Assembly: GCA_002633025.1 (NCBI GenBank)
Contig: NMRB01000214.1
Coordinates: 130,063 to 194,062 of the forward strand
Direction of reading: 5' to 3'
DNA length: 64,000 nt
Source: Notospermus geniculatus
Taxonomy: Eukaryota; Nemertea; Pilidiophora; Heteronemertea; Lineidae
Position numbers and translations under genes: made by a program. How positions within the stretch are numbered: the first letter of the stretch is position 1; each line of letters starts with the position of its first letter. Of the stretch, positions 1 through 14,160 are shown in pieces. The notes beneath the pieces were generated by a model that had not been told where the DNA came from, made no database searches, and saw only the letters and a program-made list of their open reading frames with translations.

Positions 1-1600
1 AATATCCATCACCAAAACAATGTTTTTGATAAAATCCACCAGGTGGAGATAAACCCTATGGCAGCGGGGTCAGTGAGAACCTGTGCTTACCATAGGAAAA
101 TAATGAGTTAGACAAATCCTGCCTAGGAGGAGGAAATCTATTGAATTTTGGTGTCATCTGGGAGTGTATTGGACCTGGAGTGTAAAGATGGCACATGGTT
201 AGCTTGAGAGACAACAGTGAAAGCTTTAGAGACTAAACAGGCAAACACTTTGATGCATTAGACTTCTTGATCTCCCCAATATGTGAATTTTCGCAGCCTT
301 GATGTGAGTAACAAGCCGCCAGACTACAGTCATCCATGGGCCACCCTAACCATGAAGCAGCTCGATTGAGAACAGGCCACTTTTTCTACAGCATGCTGCA
401 GACAAGATTTCTTGGGACCAAATGAAATGTAGCAGAGAGCCTGAAGCTTGGTCCACTTTTGGACAGTGGGGATACAAGGCTATGATAGGTTGTGGCAAGC
501 AAGTTGACAAGTTGACTTTTCTGCCGGGGATTGTTCCAAGAAGTACGAATGCATCACTGGCATGTTCAGCTGATCAACATATCATGAGTATACATGTAGT
601 TTTAGATTAGTAAGAATGACATGGCTTCTCTTAGGAAGCAAAGTGGTTTTGACCCCATCCCCAACATTTCATTTCTCATGAACTTGGATCACTGAACATG
701 CCACATCCAGTGCTATGGACAACTGCACACAATGACAGGACAGAGATGTAGAAGAATAGCAGAGAAGGATGTTAAGACTGTGGTTAAACAAGAGAAAATG
801 ATGAGGAGAGTGAAACCTCTCTATTATGGACACCCAATGCTGTCCTCAGACAGAGGATTCCACTAAGAGAGGTTCCACTCTTGACTGAGTGTTCTGAAGG
901 CCGAGTGACCAGCGTATGAATTCAGCCAGGACAGTTTCATGAAAAGTTAGGCATGCATGGCCTCTACAAACATGATCAATGGATTATTTCTTGTTGGTAC
1001 TGAGAAATGATGAGGCCAGTGGGATTCGGGGATCTTATTTGAGATTCACAGATGTCGTTGACGAAATAGGAACACCTGAATCACCCTGAATCCGTCCCTT
1101 TGCTTCATCTAATACACCATACACTTCATTCCTCCCCTCATCACAACTGTGTATGTGATTACAGTAAGACTCCCTGTGGTGTCATTAGACAATGGGTGGT
1201 ATGAATAAATACCACACCACTGAATGGTCTTCATTCATACCATCCAATGATCAGAGACAAACAGCTGGACTAAGCTTCCTAACTACTTCGTAGACACACT
1301 GAAAGCATGCACAAAGTGGCCGAGTCTGACATCTACAATGCCACAAAAATATTACAGCAAGTTACGCGTTAAAAGAACACGGCACTACGACAATCTATAG
1401 GCTACCAGAACGAAAACTATTCAAATAATTGGTTAAGTCTGAACACATTGGGACAGGCTATGACTGATGCTAAAAAAGATCCTAAACATTGCCCTAACTT
1501 TTGTTTGTGGTCAAGTTTCTCCATAGGTTTCACAGCTAAACCTGCAGAGAAACTCCCCACCACCACGTGTTAGCACCTCTTGTTGATTTCAACTTCACTA
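1..1600. other. No recognisable exon; probable CNOT3 intron/downstream sequence
   Basis: I found no exon I could defend here on either strand. The last readable CNOT3 exon ends at 1603 with an open phase, so this stretch is most likely the following intron. A fragment at about 811-885 (AAACCTCTCTATTATGGACA and a matching inverted segment) resembles the ends of the pogo/Tigger-like element seen at 32906. Short open frames here look like chance. Confidence 0.5.
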
Positions 1601-1602
1601 AC

Positions 1603-4600
1603 CTGCATTACTGTTTTGCTGTGCAGCAAGTGCATAACCAGGACCAGGAGGAGGAGACGCTATCGTGTTGTGATTGCTGCTTCCTATTATTGACGTCCCT
1701 GACGAACTGCAATCAAAGACGGAGCAGATGTTAGTAACATCAATGTTTTCTAAACATGAACACACACAGATATGGATTAGATCGAAGAGTCTCAATAGTC
1801 TACAGACCCTACACCAACAACCTACCTTGATAATTTTGTGGGAGTTGATGGCATTTTACTATTAGTATTATTTTTTGACTTCTGAAAAGAAGAAACAAAT
1901 CATTTTTGTATGAAATGTTGATATGCAGTCGTATTGGAATGGCTAACACCTGAGTGAATTCCACCAACCGATCTTCAATTTCAAATGGTAATGGGATCAG
2001 GAATCAGACTTGAACAATCACATGAACCAGTTTTCAGCCCTCCCTACAAACTATGGTGGAACCTCGCCAAGATTTGGTCTGAACCTTGCCGGCATGTGCA
2101 TGAAGAAAGCAGGGGTGAGGAGGTGCATGACGAGTGCTTCAAGTTAAATCAATAAGGGCTGACTAAACCTACTTCCTGGGATGAAATGCTGCGCCGTACC
2201 TCTTCCGATTTATGCCTCTTCCTATCATCGTCCTGAAAGTTCAAGATAAGGATATCAGAAGTTTGCCAGACACCAGTATACCGAAAAATGAAGAGTTGCA
2301 CTGGTTTAAAAGGCCTGTACTAGCTTACCTTGGAATGGTTTGAAAGGCCTGGACTAGGAGAAGGTGAACTTGAATTCGTCGACGTAGGTGTTGACACATT
2401 CGTAAAACCATCTTCATCCGTCGGTGATGTAGGAACTAATGACGGCGCTGGGGAATGGAAGAAACAAGAAGTTTCACCACCAGTCACACCGAGAAATGAA
2501 AACCCTTCCAGCTTTTAAGAGTTTTCTATACAACATGGCCAGGTGATCAGTGATAGATGTGAGATTGTCACAGGTTTGGGACTTCGCTAAGATTCTGATT
2601 GCGTGGTTGCCAGATCAACCACAAGAACCCACATCAAGCCATCAAAGCCAAAACAGCAAGTGGGCCACCCTGCCTCACCTATCGTTCCAATATCATCCAT
2701 GTCAATGTCAATGTCGTCATAAATGAACTCGTTTTCTTCAAAATCAGGATCTTGATTTGCCTCCACATAATACTCCACATCATCTTTTATTTTCTTCAGC
2801 TGGAAGCAAAAATATTGAAATGAGATGCCTTCTTTCCTTCCAATGATACTGATGTGAGGAACTTTGCAGCGAAATCCAAAACTCAAGGCTTCACCCCACA
2901 GTGCAACCGATACATGGGAGATTAGAACGACCCACAAAATCTCGTGACGAGTAAGAAGACTGATATTCTGTGACAGAACACAGCCCTTGATTAGAAACTG
3001 AAAACTCACCTGGTCTAACTCAATGGCATCATTGTCTACCATTCTCATTAATGTTTCTAGCTGCCGAACATGAAACCGGTGTCTCTCTAACCATTGCTTG
3101 AACTGATCTATCTTGTCTGTCTTCTGAAAGCAGAAAACAGAATAAACACACATTTCTTTCAGCATGGCGGCTGTGGAGCAGAGCTACCCACTCCACACTA
3201 GCTTGTGCTGGTGCACTCTGGTGAAAAACGCTACCATTTGGTTTTATTACTGCATGTATAAATACTTACATCACGATCTAATTTCTTCTTTTTAGACCCC
3301 ACCATCAAATTCTCTATTTCACACTCGAAATGATCAATCTGGATGTTGAGCTGTTCAATGTTCAGCTGAAAAAGAACATACACAGATCATGATCAATGAG
3401 TCACAAACTCTCAATTTAATTTGTTATGTTGTTTTTAAATTGGAGCGGAAATGTGATGTGAATACTTAGAACCACTCAAGCCTGAAAATAAGTGGGTGGA
3501 CAAGGATATTGTCCGGCACCAAACTGTCATTTGTCAGACACCAGGCAGTTGCTGCCTGACATAATGTCAGGCACCAATTACAAGTCTGTTCATAGATAAT
3601 CCATTACATGTCAGGCAGTAAATCCCAAGGCCCGGTTGCACCAGTCATACTTAAAGCCCCACAGTATTGAATTTTACGATATTTTCAAAAAGGTAGAAGA
3701 GTGCACATAGAGGTCCCATAGCCTCCTGAAGGTCCCCAAAATGCTTGCCTGATACGCACTTCACAGAATCAAGGCCTAGTTTTCAGCACGCATTGAAAAA
3801 CACTGCAGGGAGAGCTCTAACGTATTCTGACAGAGCGTAGTACATTTTACACTACGCTGACGTCGTGCGAGAATCACGGCGATGATTTGCGTTTTTCACA
3901 TTCAATACAGTGGGGCTTTAAGGTCGACCTTGAGCTCAAGCTAACCTCAAAGTCGTTCTCAACCTCAAATTGTGTTGCACCAGCTATTCTCATGCTCAAA
4001 GTCATTCTCAAGAACATTGAATATCCAGTGCATGAGGGGTCGTACTCAACTTTTATGTGGTACTCAGCTGACGTTAACCTCAAACTCAATTTTAAGTATG
4101 ACTGGTGCAACCGGGCCCAAGTGTCTGGTACAAAACAAACTCTGACTGCCACTTTGTCAGGTGCCTGTAAAAACACTATTTTCTGGCTTGAGTCCACTTA
4201 CAGATAACCATTGCGTCACTTCATCCTTCTCTTTTTGAATAGGGTCCAATTTGGCAGCAGCACCTAAACCTTCCTTTGAGTAAGCTTTAGTTTTTGTTTC
4301 CCTTTCAACTATTTTAAACCGTTCCATTTGCTGAAATTGAAAATGCACTGAATTGGAAGGCAGATGGCGTCCTTCCACCACAACCCCTCAAATCAATCCC
4401 TCTCCCTCAATGGGGATCCTATCTACGATAGAGGGCAGCACACCGAAACCCGATCCTATACAATGGACGCCTTTTGTGTGGGAAATTGATCAGGACCGGG
4501 ATGTCAGCTTCATTTCAATAGTTTTAACCATTAGTGACACCTATTGAGGCAGTGAGCTACATGTAGGTTCCCCATTAAGAATCCTCCTCACAAGCTAAGG

Positions 4601-7600
4601 AACACAACCATTCACTGAAAAGCTCTTTGTGAGCACATTCTGATGATATCATTCATCTTTCAAATCAATATTTGGGGAAGAACTGCTTTGGTATGTATTT
4701 CATTTTTCCATCAAGGCTGACGCTATAGCATTATTGGCCCTGCTAAGTACGGAGGAGGCCATCACAAGCTACTCAATGCTTTGGTCATTTTCTGAATCAT
4801 GTTGGGGGGGGGGGTATAACTTACAGTTTCAATTAGTTTCCTATTATCCACAAGGAGGCGTTTGTCCTTGATATCGTTTGAGGCCATCCATGTCTTTATC
4901 TGGTCTCGTAACCGCTGAAATAAAAACATATGATAAGACACGGGCATTGCCATCAACTAATGACGACTAAAAACAAACGACATTTCCCTGAGAGAACACT
5001 ACACGTATGGTGAGAACACTGTAGACATCTCAAAAACAAAGTCCAAGGAGCCTTACTATAAGGTACAAGGGGAGAGAAATTGAGTCATTGAAAGGAATTC
5101 AGGCTAAAGTTTAGAATCCCCCGTCGGAAGTGACGTTACTCTTGGCACACAATGGAAATCCTATTGTACAATGCGGCTTATTCCGTCAATCGATGACCTT
5201 TTTTTGGGCACTGACAGGGGATTCTACACTCGTTCCGGAATTCAAAGTTAAACTCGCATCAAATTAGGAAAGAGTTCCCTGAAAATTCAACAATCACAAT
5301 GCACCATCAATCACGATGACAGACTTACTTGCAGTTTCTTAATTTCTTTTTTCAGGTCAGCTTCATACTTTTCTTTTTGATTCGTGTTTGTTGCATTGTG
5401 GACCTGAAAGTGGGACAGTCTTAAAAGAATGTCCATCATATCCATTAAGACAGATTTTCCTCAGACAAAAGAGATGAAATAATGACAGCAATACCATCCA
5501 CATGTCATGGATACTGTCACTGTCAGCCAGCTCTTTCTTTCTATGTCAATGATCAGCAATGAACGAAATGAAAGGAGTCTTACCTTTTGCCAAATGTCAT
5601 CGAAAGTCTCCACACCTTCACTCACTTTCTTCAAGCACCGCTCAATCTCAACTGAAAAAGAATAGTATCCCAACACACTAAGTCAGAGCACACAATACAA
5701 TAAGTTTTACACGGTCTACACGTGTAGAACCATGGAGAACAGCAAGAAAATGCAACACCAAATTCAATTGAGAGCCACTGAGGTCTGTCCCAACACCATG
5801 CTTCAAGGTTGACACAACTTCACTGAATAAAAGACCAATAATAAAAATAAATGCAATCATGCCCAGGTTATTGTAATTCAAAATTTGGCTCACTGGCCAC
5901 AGTCTTTCTCAATACAATAGGTCAGATCAGAAAGTTTATTGATTCAAGTGATCTATTGCTTGCCAGTTCCAGCTTTGTTTTCCAATGACATAAGAAAAAT
6001 CTGGGCCCTCTGTCCAGGGTTTGGTCACCAGAATGGTGTTTGTCAGAGTCGACCACACTCTTCCAATGGGGACCCTAGCTCACTGCTTAATTGGTGTCAT
6101 TGAAATGAAACTGACATCCCCACAAAAGGCATCCATTGCATTAGGACCGGGTTTCGGTGTGCTGCCCTCTATCGAGCTAGGATCCCCATTCCACTCCTTC
6201 AGTTCCACCTTGGAGGAATTATACTCACAGGAGAAATAGCGAGCTAATTACCCCTCAATAATCCCTTTTTCACACCTCCCCAAACAATGGAACACAAAGG
6301 CTCGCAGTGTTTGCACAGCAATTAACCCCACTCGCTTGAAGTGATCATCGGTACCGACGCAGCCTCGCTTGTCACTGCCATCTAGTGTGAGCTGGTGGCA
6401 CTACGAGCCGGTATTTGAACATGTGCAGTCTGAAAATACACTCTTTGTATCCGCAGATTACCTGCACACTCGTAAGGCCAGGAAAGACGAAATTGAGATC
6501 GGCATTTTAAGCTTTCATTCATGAAAATCGAACAAAATTTACACATTTTATGCCATTTTTCTTGAAATGACATGGATGACACGATTTCGATGTTGAAGGC
6601 ACGTAGATTCAAACTGTATAAACTTTATTTATTATAAAGTCCTGAGGTAGACATAAAGTGATGTTAAAAGATGAGATGTTGATCTTTCTCATGATGTGGA
6701 GCAGTGGGGCGTCAAATGGCGTCAACGATGTTGATCAGTTTTTGAAAATCAGACTGTTCTGCCTGTTCTACAAGCCACCATGTTAGTTTCCCCAGTAATC
6801 CAAGCTGATTACATCCGGGACCCCTCTGACGGAAATAGCCGAAGCTTACTCGGAAATTCCAAAGTCGCAGAATCACTCATGCGGTGTGTTTGTTTAGTAA
6901 TTAACACCTCGTTAACCCAATACACATAGGGATCGGCGGTGGCGATGATGAAACCTTTGAAGTGCGTTAGCTGTTTCTCCTGTCAGTATAATTCCTCCAA
7001 GGTTCCACTGAGCAACTGACATCTGACACACAGTTTAAGTGAAGGCCACTTCATTCACTGGTATTGCTACCAATGAAAGGAATGTGGTAACCAGGTCCTA
7101 GTTATAAATTCATTCACTAACAATAGGCAACAGGATCAGGATGTGACTTTCATTTCAATAGATGTAACCACTAGTGACACCTATCCGTGATGTGTTTATC
7201 GATTACATCATTATTCATTATGCCAAACACGTGGAAGGAAATGTCACTTTTGTTTGAACAATTAAATTATAGTCATGCCCACCGACATGTAATGGTGCTA
7301 TTTGGACCAGTGGATCGACTGGCATTCTCCACAGCCTACTGAGCAAGGTTGTGACAGACACTTTGGATTACAAATACTTGTATCGCACAAATCTTTCAGC
7401 AAAAGATCCTTTAGAGGGTTAACTACAAGTTATTCACAGAGAACAAAGGATCAAAACACGCAGGCCTGGGCTCTGTAGGAGGATGAAAACATAAGGATAT
7501 TGGTGTTTGAATGCTTTGATACTTCATATCGGGATCCAATCTTATCATTTTAATTTTTGATTCAATTCAATGAGTTTATCATTGGTGTTGGTCATGCTGT

Positions 7601-8352
7601 GTGCAACTGGATCAGAGTTGGAGTCCTCAATATTTCTGTCAGCCTGCCCGACTATGGTTTGCTTGATCATTCATACCAACATAAACAACCATACAAAAAT
7701 GCTTTCTCAGCTTTATTTGAACACACGGCAACATGCTAAGCCATAGTCAAATACGGCGCTGTCCGACCCATAGTGGAATGAATGGGTCGGACAGCGCCGT
7801 ATTTGACTATGGCTAAGCCTTGGCCAAATAAAGGCGTAGATGTCCATTGGCATCAATCATCCATTGAATTCCCATTGATCAGCATTGACAGCAATAAGGC
7901 CAGATGAAGCTGATCATTCTCTCTTTTCCATTTCTTCAGTTCAATCGGACCAGAGGAGTGACTGAGAATCTGGACTGGAGTCGATGTCTTCTCACTTTTT
8001 TGCCAAATTCCATCAAACAAACCGTTGAAAATAATCATGATAAATAGCATCATCGTCGTTCTTGCAGAAAGGCAAATTATTCACCACGTGACTCGACACG
8101 ACAGGGTTAGGGCTGTGAAGAAGGACAAGCACCATATCCTACACCAACCTTTATTCAACTGATTCACTACAAATAAGAGAACAGTGCATGTGCCTGTGAC
8201 TGTGTGTACTGTAGTGCAAACGCAGACGACGGATGCAGTCAGTGCACTGCATGCACTACGGAATGCACAGCATTTTTGCATGTTTTGAAGAGAAGCCAGA
8301 AGTCATATTCGAGACTCTTTTACGCACCTTGCAATTTCCTTCTGTCTGCCAT
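1603..8352 (-). CDS. CNOT3: CCR4-NOT transcription complex subunit 3 (N-terminal part, continues off left edge)
   Basis: CNOT3 is a subunit of the CCR4-NOT deadenylase complex that shortens mRNA poly(A) tails and represses transcription and translation. Twelve coding exons join in frame: 8328-8352 (MADRRKLQ start), 5584-5651, 5329-5403, 4825-4914, 4202-4330, 3270-3365, 3010-3123, 2679-2799, 2329-2447, 2200-2232, 1826-1881, 1603-1706. The first eight encode the conserved coiled-coil N-terminal domain, with family motifs such as [41 protein letters not shown] and [10 protein letters not shown], then an acidic DPDFEENEF stretch. The next four encode the Ser/Pro/Thr-rich linker. The C-terminal NOT box is not in the window. 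The first intron (5652-8327) is long and carries transposons. Every exon has GT-AG borders and compatible phase, so identification is firm. Confidence 0.95.
3629..4117. mobile_element. MITE with 27-bp terminal inverted repeats in a CNOT3 intron
   Basis: The left end reads GGCCCGGTTGCACCAGTCAT and continues to a 27-nt perfect match with the inverted right end, which finishes at 4117. The interior repeats runs of AACCTCAA/TTGAGGTT-like sequence and has no transposase. A short CAA repeat flanks it. It appears inserted in an older repeat with GTCAGGCACC/GTGTCTGG motifs (about 3510-4170). Confidence 0.75.
4409..4576 (+). repeat. AATGGGGATC dispersed MITE, copy 1
   Basis: The ends read AATGGGGATCCTATCT and, inverted, GTTCCCCATT. 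The interior is shared with copies at 6065-6190 (reversed) and 36068-36229; part of it recurs near 7134-7190. Shared reading-frame fragments (PFVWEIDQD-like) are a by-product of the repeat, not a gene. Confidence 0.7.
6065..6190 (-). repeat. AATGGGGATC dispersed MITE, copy 2 (reversed)
   Basis: Begins AATGGGGACCCTAGCTCACT and ends AGCTAGGATCCCCATT, so both inverted termini are present. The interior is the reverse complement of copies 1 and 3. It lies in CNOT3 intron 1, next to the left end of the 6209 element. Confidence 0.75.
6209..7001. mobile_element. Non-autonomous DNA transposon, CTTGGAGG family, copy 1
   Basis: A 793-bp element with inverted ends CTTGGAGGAATTATACT and AGTATAATTCCTCCAAG, extended imperfectly inward (ACAGGAG / CTCCTGT). 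It is flanked by a perfect 7-bp target duplication GTTCCAC (6202-6208 and 7002-7008). No transposase frame is visible. A longer relative sits at 46298-47531. TSD length resembles hAT or P superfamilies, but the superfamily is unassigned. Confidence 0.85.
7739..7814. repeat. Perfect palindrome, 33-bp arms
   Basis: Arms 7739-7771 and 7782-7814 are exact reverse complements around a 10-nt loop (AGTGGAATGA). It would form a very stable hairpin. It is most likely a tiny palindromic MITE; there are several others in the window. Confidence 0.9.
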
Positions 8353-9500
8353 TGCTACCTTGATTTGTAGAATGATACCCGAACCATATTAAAGTGTTGC
8401 AGAGAAGGTATGAAATCACCGCAGAAAGGCATACACAGCAATGTACAGACTGATTAAATCTATCAAAATCTTTGTTCCAAACCAAGATGGCTACCGTCTT
8501 TCAGAGCCGAAGAACTCATTATTTCGATATTGTGTGATTACGCTGTCTTATAAGGTTCCATAGAATTTTGATATCTTACCGTGAAACCCTATTTTCTGTA
8601 AATTAGCATCCACTTTAGAACTCCTCGATCTAATGAACGGATAATCAAGCGCGTAGTTTGTCAATATTTATCATTTAGATTTGAAAACAAAAGTAGTACA
8701 GCGAATGAATATGTCATTTCTAGGAAATGACTCTGGCTTGCGCATGCGCCGTAACCTCTTAACAGGTGCTTGATTTCAGGAAATTCCCTGGTTTTGACAC
8801 ATTCCTTTTCATCATAAACTCGAGGAAAATGACTTCCCTGTCCTTTTGTCAGCTTTGACAACATGATCCATCGATTTCTATAAAGTAAATGATTGTTTCA
8901 CAAGTGTTTCATCAAAAATCACACACGATATTCCACCAAACTCAAGAGGAGAAATCTGACGGACCAAATGTAAACAAGCCACACCACCAATTTACCAACC
9001 AAGCCCACTCACTTCAACAAGATAAGAATGTTAGGCCTATTTGCATTTGAATGCGCAATTACCCAATTATAATTGACTTTTCAGTTATTGACAATAACAT
9101 GCAGATAAGGGAGGGGCCTCTTGCTAGTTATTTACAGGGGGGGGGNGTACAAGTTGGCCGGTTGCTTTAGTGTTCTCTCCGACATCGAGTTCACACACCA
9201 GTACAAGTTGGCCGGTTGCTTTAGTGTTCTGGATGCAACAGGAGAATACAGTGTAAATGGGAATTGGTCCTTAAATTGGGAAGCTGACCACACTTGTGAT
9301 GACCAGTGATCAAACATATCAAGGGGCAGCGATATTCCACAAAATGGAATGAGTCCTTGGGAGTATGTTCCGACTTCCATCCACCAAAATTGCAGCAACG
9401 ACACTGGTGAGAGAATTCCTCTTATCTGAAGAATGAGCAATTAAGGCAGACATCAAGCTCTCCTATTTAACAAACATACAACCATAGCAGAGGTGAATTT
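8353..9500. other. CNOT3 upstream region / gap to RPL10 3' end
   Basis: This holds the presumed CNOT3 promoter and 5' UTR. A CAAGATGGC motif at 8483-8491 resembles a YY1 site, in the opposite orientation to CNOT3. Further right, at 9147-9176 and 9202-9231, a 30-nt segment (starting GTACAAGTTGGCCGGTTGCT) is directly repeated next to a poly-G run and an N. No exon is recognised. Confidence 0.5.
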
Positions 9501-9509
9501 CTTCCTTTT

Positions 9510-9515
9510 TTTATT
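9510..9515 (-). terminator. RPL10 poly(A) signal
   Basis: AATAAA on the minus strand, about 45 nt past the RPL10 stop codon, in a T/A-rich stretch. The short 3' UTR is typical of ribosomal protein genes. Confidence 0.75.
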
Positions 9516-9559
9516 CTCTTTTTTTTACAGGCCATTTACATTTAAAAGTTCATGTCAAT

Positions 9560-12471
<2,912 letters not shown>

Positions 12472-12648
12472 CTTTGAGCTGAAAACGAACAAATACAACA
12501 GAAATCAGTAAACTAACATCACAGATGATAAACTAAGAAACTAAATTTCATTTGGGATGACAATATTCGGTAATCAATTCACACAGTAGTGAGATTATCG
12601 TGGATGAAAAAGGAACAGCCGACAGATTTCAGGGGAACGATCACATAC

Positions 12649-12664
12649 CCGTGAAAAGAGGAAG
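12649..12664 (-). promoter_or_regulatory. RPL10 first (5' TOP) exon and likely transcription start
   Basis: On the minus strand CTTCCTCTTTTCACGG is followed at once by a GTATGT donor. A C followed by a pyrimidine run is the 5' TOP signal that puts ribosomal protein mRNAs under mTOR/LARP1 translational control. The exon would splice to the acceptor at 12479, just before the start codon. The exact start nucleotide is inferred. Confidence 0.7.
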
Positions 12665-12665
12665 T

Positions 12666-12671
12666 CACGTG
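12666..12671. promoter_or_regulatory. CACGTG E-box just upstream of RPL10 start
   Basis: A perfect CACGTG lies directly upstream of the TOP exon, a plausible MYC/USF-type site. Position supports a promoter role; binding is inferred. Confidence 0.5.
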
Positions 12672-13195
12672 GGTTGATGATACACTGGTCCCCGCCCTCC
12701 AGACGAGACAAATGTAGAGAACCAGTCTACGTCGATGAGTGTGAAGATCAACCGGCAGGTGGCAGTTCAATATGTATTTCCGTATCCGGCGTTTTGCGCT
12801 CTTTTTAAAAACATATCGCACGCGACTTCTGCAATTTTTATTGTATTACGTGATTTTTCATTACGTGATTTTTCAGAAGTGACATTTCTTCCTGTTGATA
12901 TCACATTTAACTTGACCATCGTCCTCTTGAAAAGATACAAAGAAAGAAATAGCACTAAAATTGACACACAACGTGATAATATACAGGAAGTCAACTTCCA
13001 GATTTTGCAAATTTTCGACCCCAAAAACATGGGTCACAGGTGGGCTTAGCCTGTTGGATGTCCGAGGTGGGGACCTTGGCTCTAACAAGCACATCACGGA
13101 GATTTTTGGGTCTCCGGATTTTTGGGTCCTCTTGAAAAGCCTCATTTTTAAGGGCATGAGAGCACTATGACTATCCCGAGATTGATCCATAAGAA

Positions 13196-14160
13196 GTTTT
13201 GATAATCTTCTCAGGGCGATATTGTAATGGTGCATGGAGGTCTTTATTATACCTCCATGAATGGTGTAAGGATTGGCTTCTTGTTCCTAATCTAAGCAAA
13301 TGTAAGGTCTTGCACTGTGGCCCCAGGAACCGCTGCCATGACTACATAATGAGGACGTGTGGAAAGGATCTTAAGCTAACGAAATCCGAGTGCGAACGGG
13401 ACCTTGGTGTGTATATCGATAACAAACTGACATTTAGAGCCCATGTCCGCGAAATAGTTAAGAAATGCAATTCAATCTTAACCATTATAAAAAGAACGAT
13501 ATCTTCGAGGCAAGGAGGAGTGATTAAAAAGCTCTACCGGTATGTGGCGCTGGTCAGACCCCTTCTCGAATATTGCAATGCTGCTGTGATTTTGAAGAAT
13601 AAGTCGGATCGTGTCGCCATAGAAAAGGTGCAACGCAGAGCTACTAGGATGATACATGCTATTAGAGGGCTACCATACGGGGCACGTCTCCAGAGACTGA
13701 ATCTCCAATCCCTAGGTTACCGTCGCCAGCGAGGTGACATGATACAGGCATTCAAGTACCTTAAGGGGTTTAACAAAGGAACCATGGAGAAAATTTTCGT
13801 AACAGCCAGGACAAATGCCGAAAGAAGAACTAGAGGGCACGCCTTGAAACTTGAGAAGCTGTATTCCAGGACCGATACTCGTAAGGCATCATTTTCTCAG
13901 AGAATTGTTACACCTTGGAATGGCTTGCAGACATCAACTGTTAGTGTTAAATCGGTCGACGCATTCAAGACTAAACTGGACAGAGAGTGGAAGGACCTTG
14001 TTTATTTGTTTGAGAGTTAAGCTATTGGGGAGCCTCGTACTAACCCACCGCGAAATCCAGTGCCCCGCATCGCGCCACTTAACAGTTTTCCGTGACAACA
14101 ATGGCCTACAGGACTAACAGTCCTCCGACCAAATTATGATGATGATGATGATGATATTCA
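13196..14160 (+). mobile_element. 5'-truncated non-LTR retrotransposon (LINE) 3' end
   Basis: An open frame at 13199-14020 (273 codons) encodes the C-terminal part of a LINE reverse transcriptase. Visible family features: WCKDWLLVPNLSKCKVLHCG, ERDLGVYIDNKLTFRAHV, a YRYVALVRPLLEYCNA stretch, then IEKVQRRATRMI. The catalytic YxDD-containing palm lies upstream and is missing, so this is a 5'-truncated dead copy. The 3' end runs into a (ATG)n microsatellite at about 14136-14156, as in CR1/L2-type LINEs that end in short tandem repeats. Confidence 0.88.

Noticed and set aside
14136-14156. (ATG)n microsatellite as an independent repeat
   Set aside because: It lies exactly at the end of the LINE fragment and is best read as its 3' terminus.
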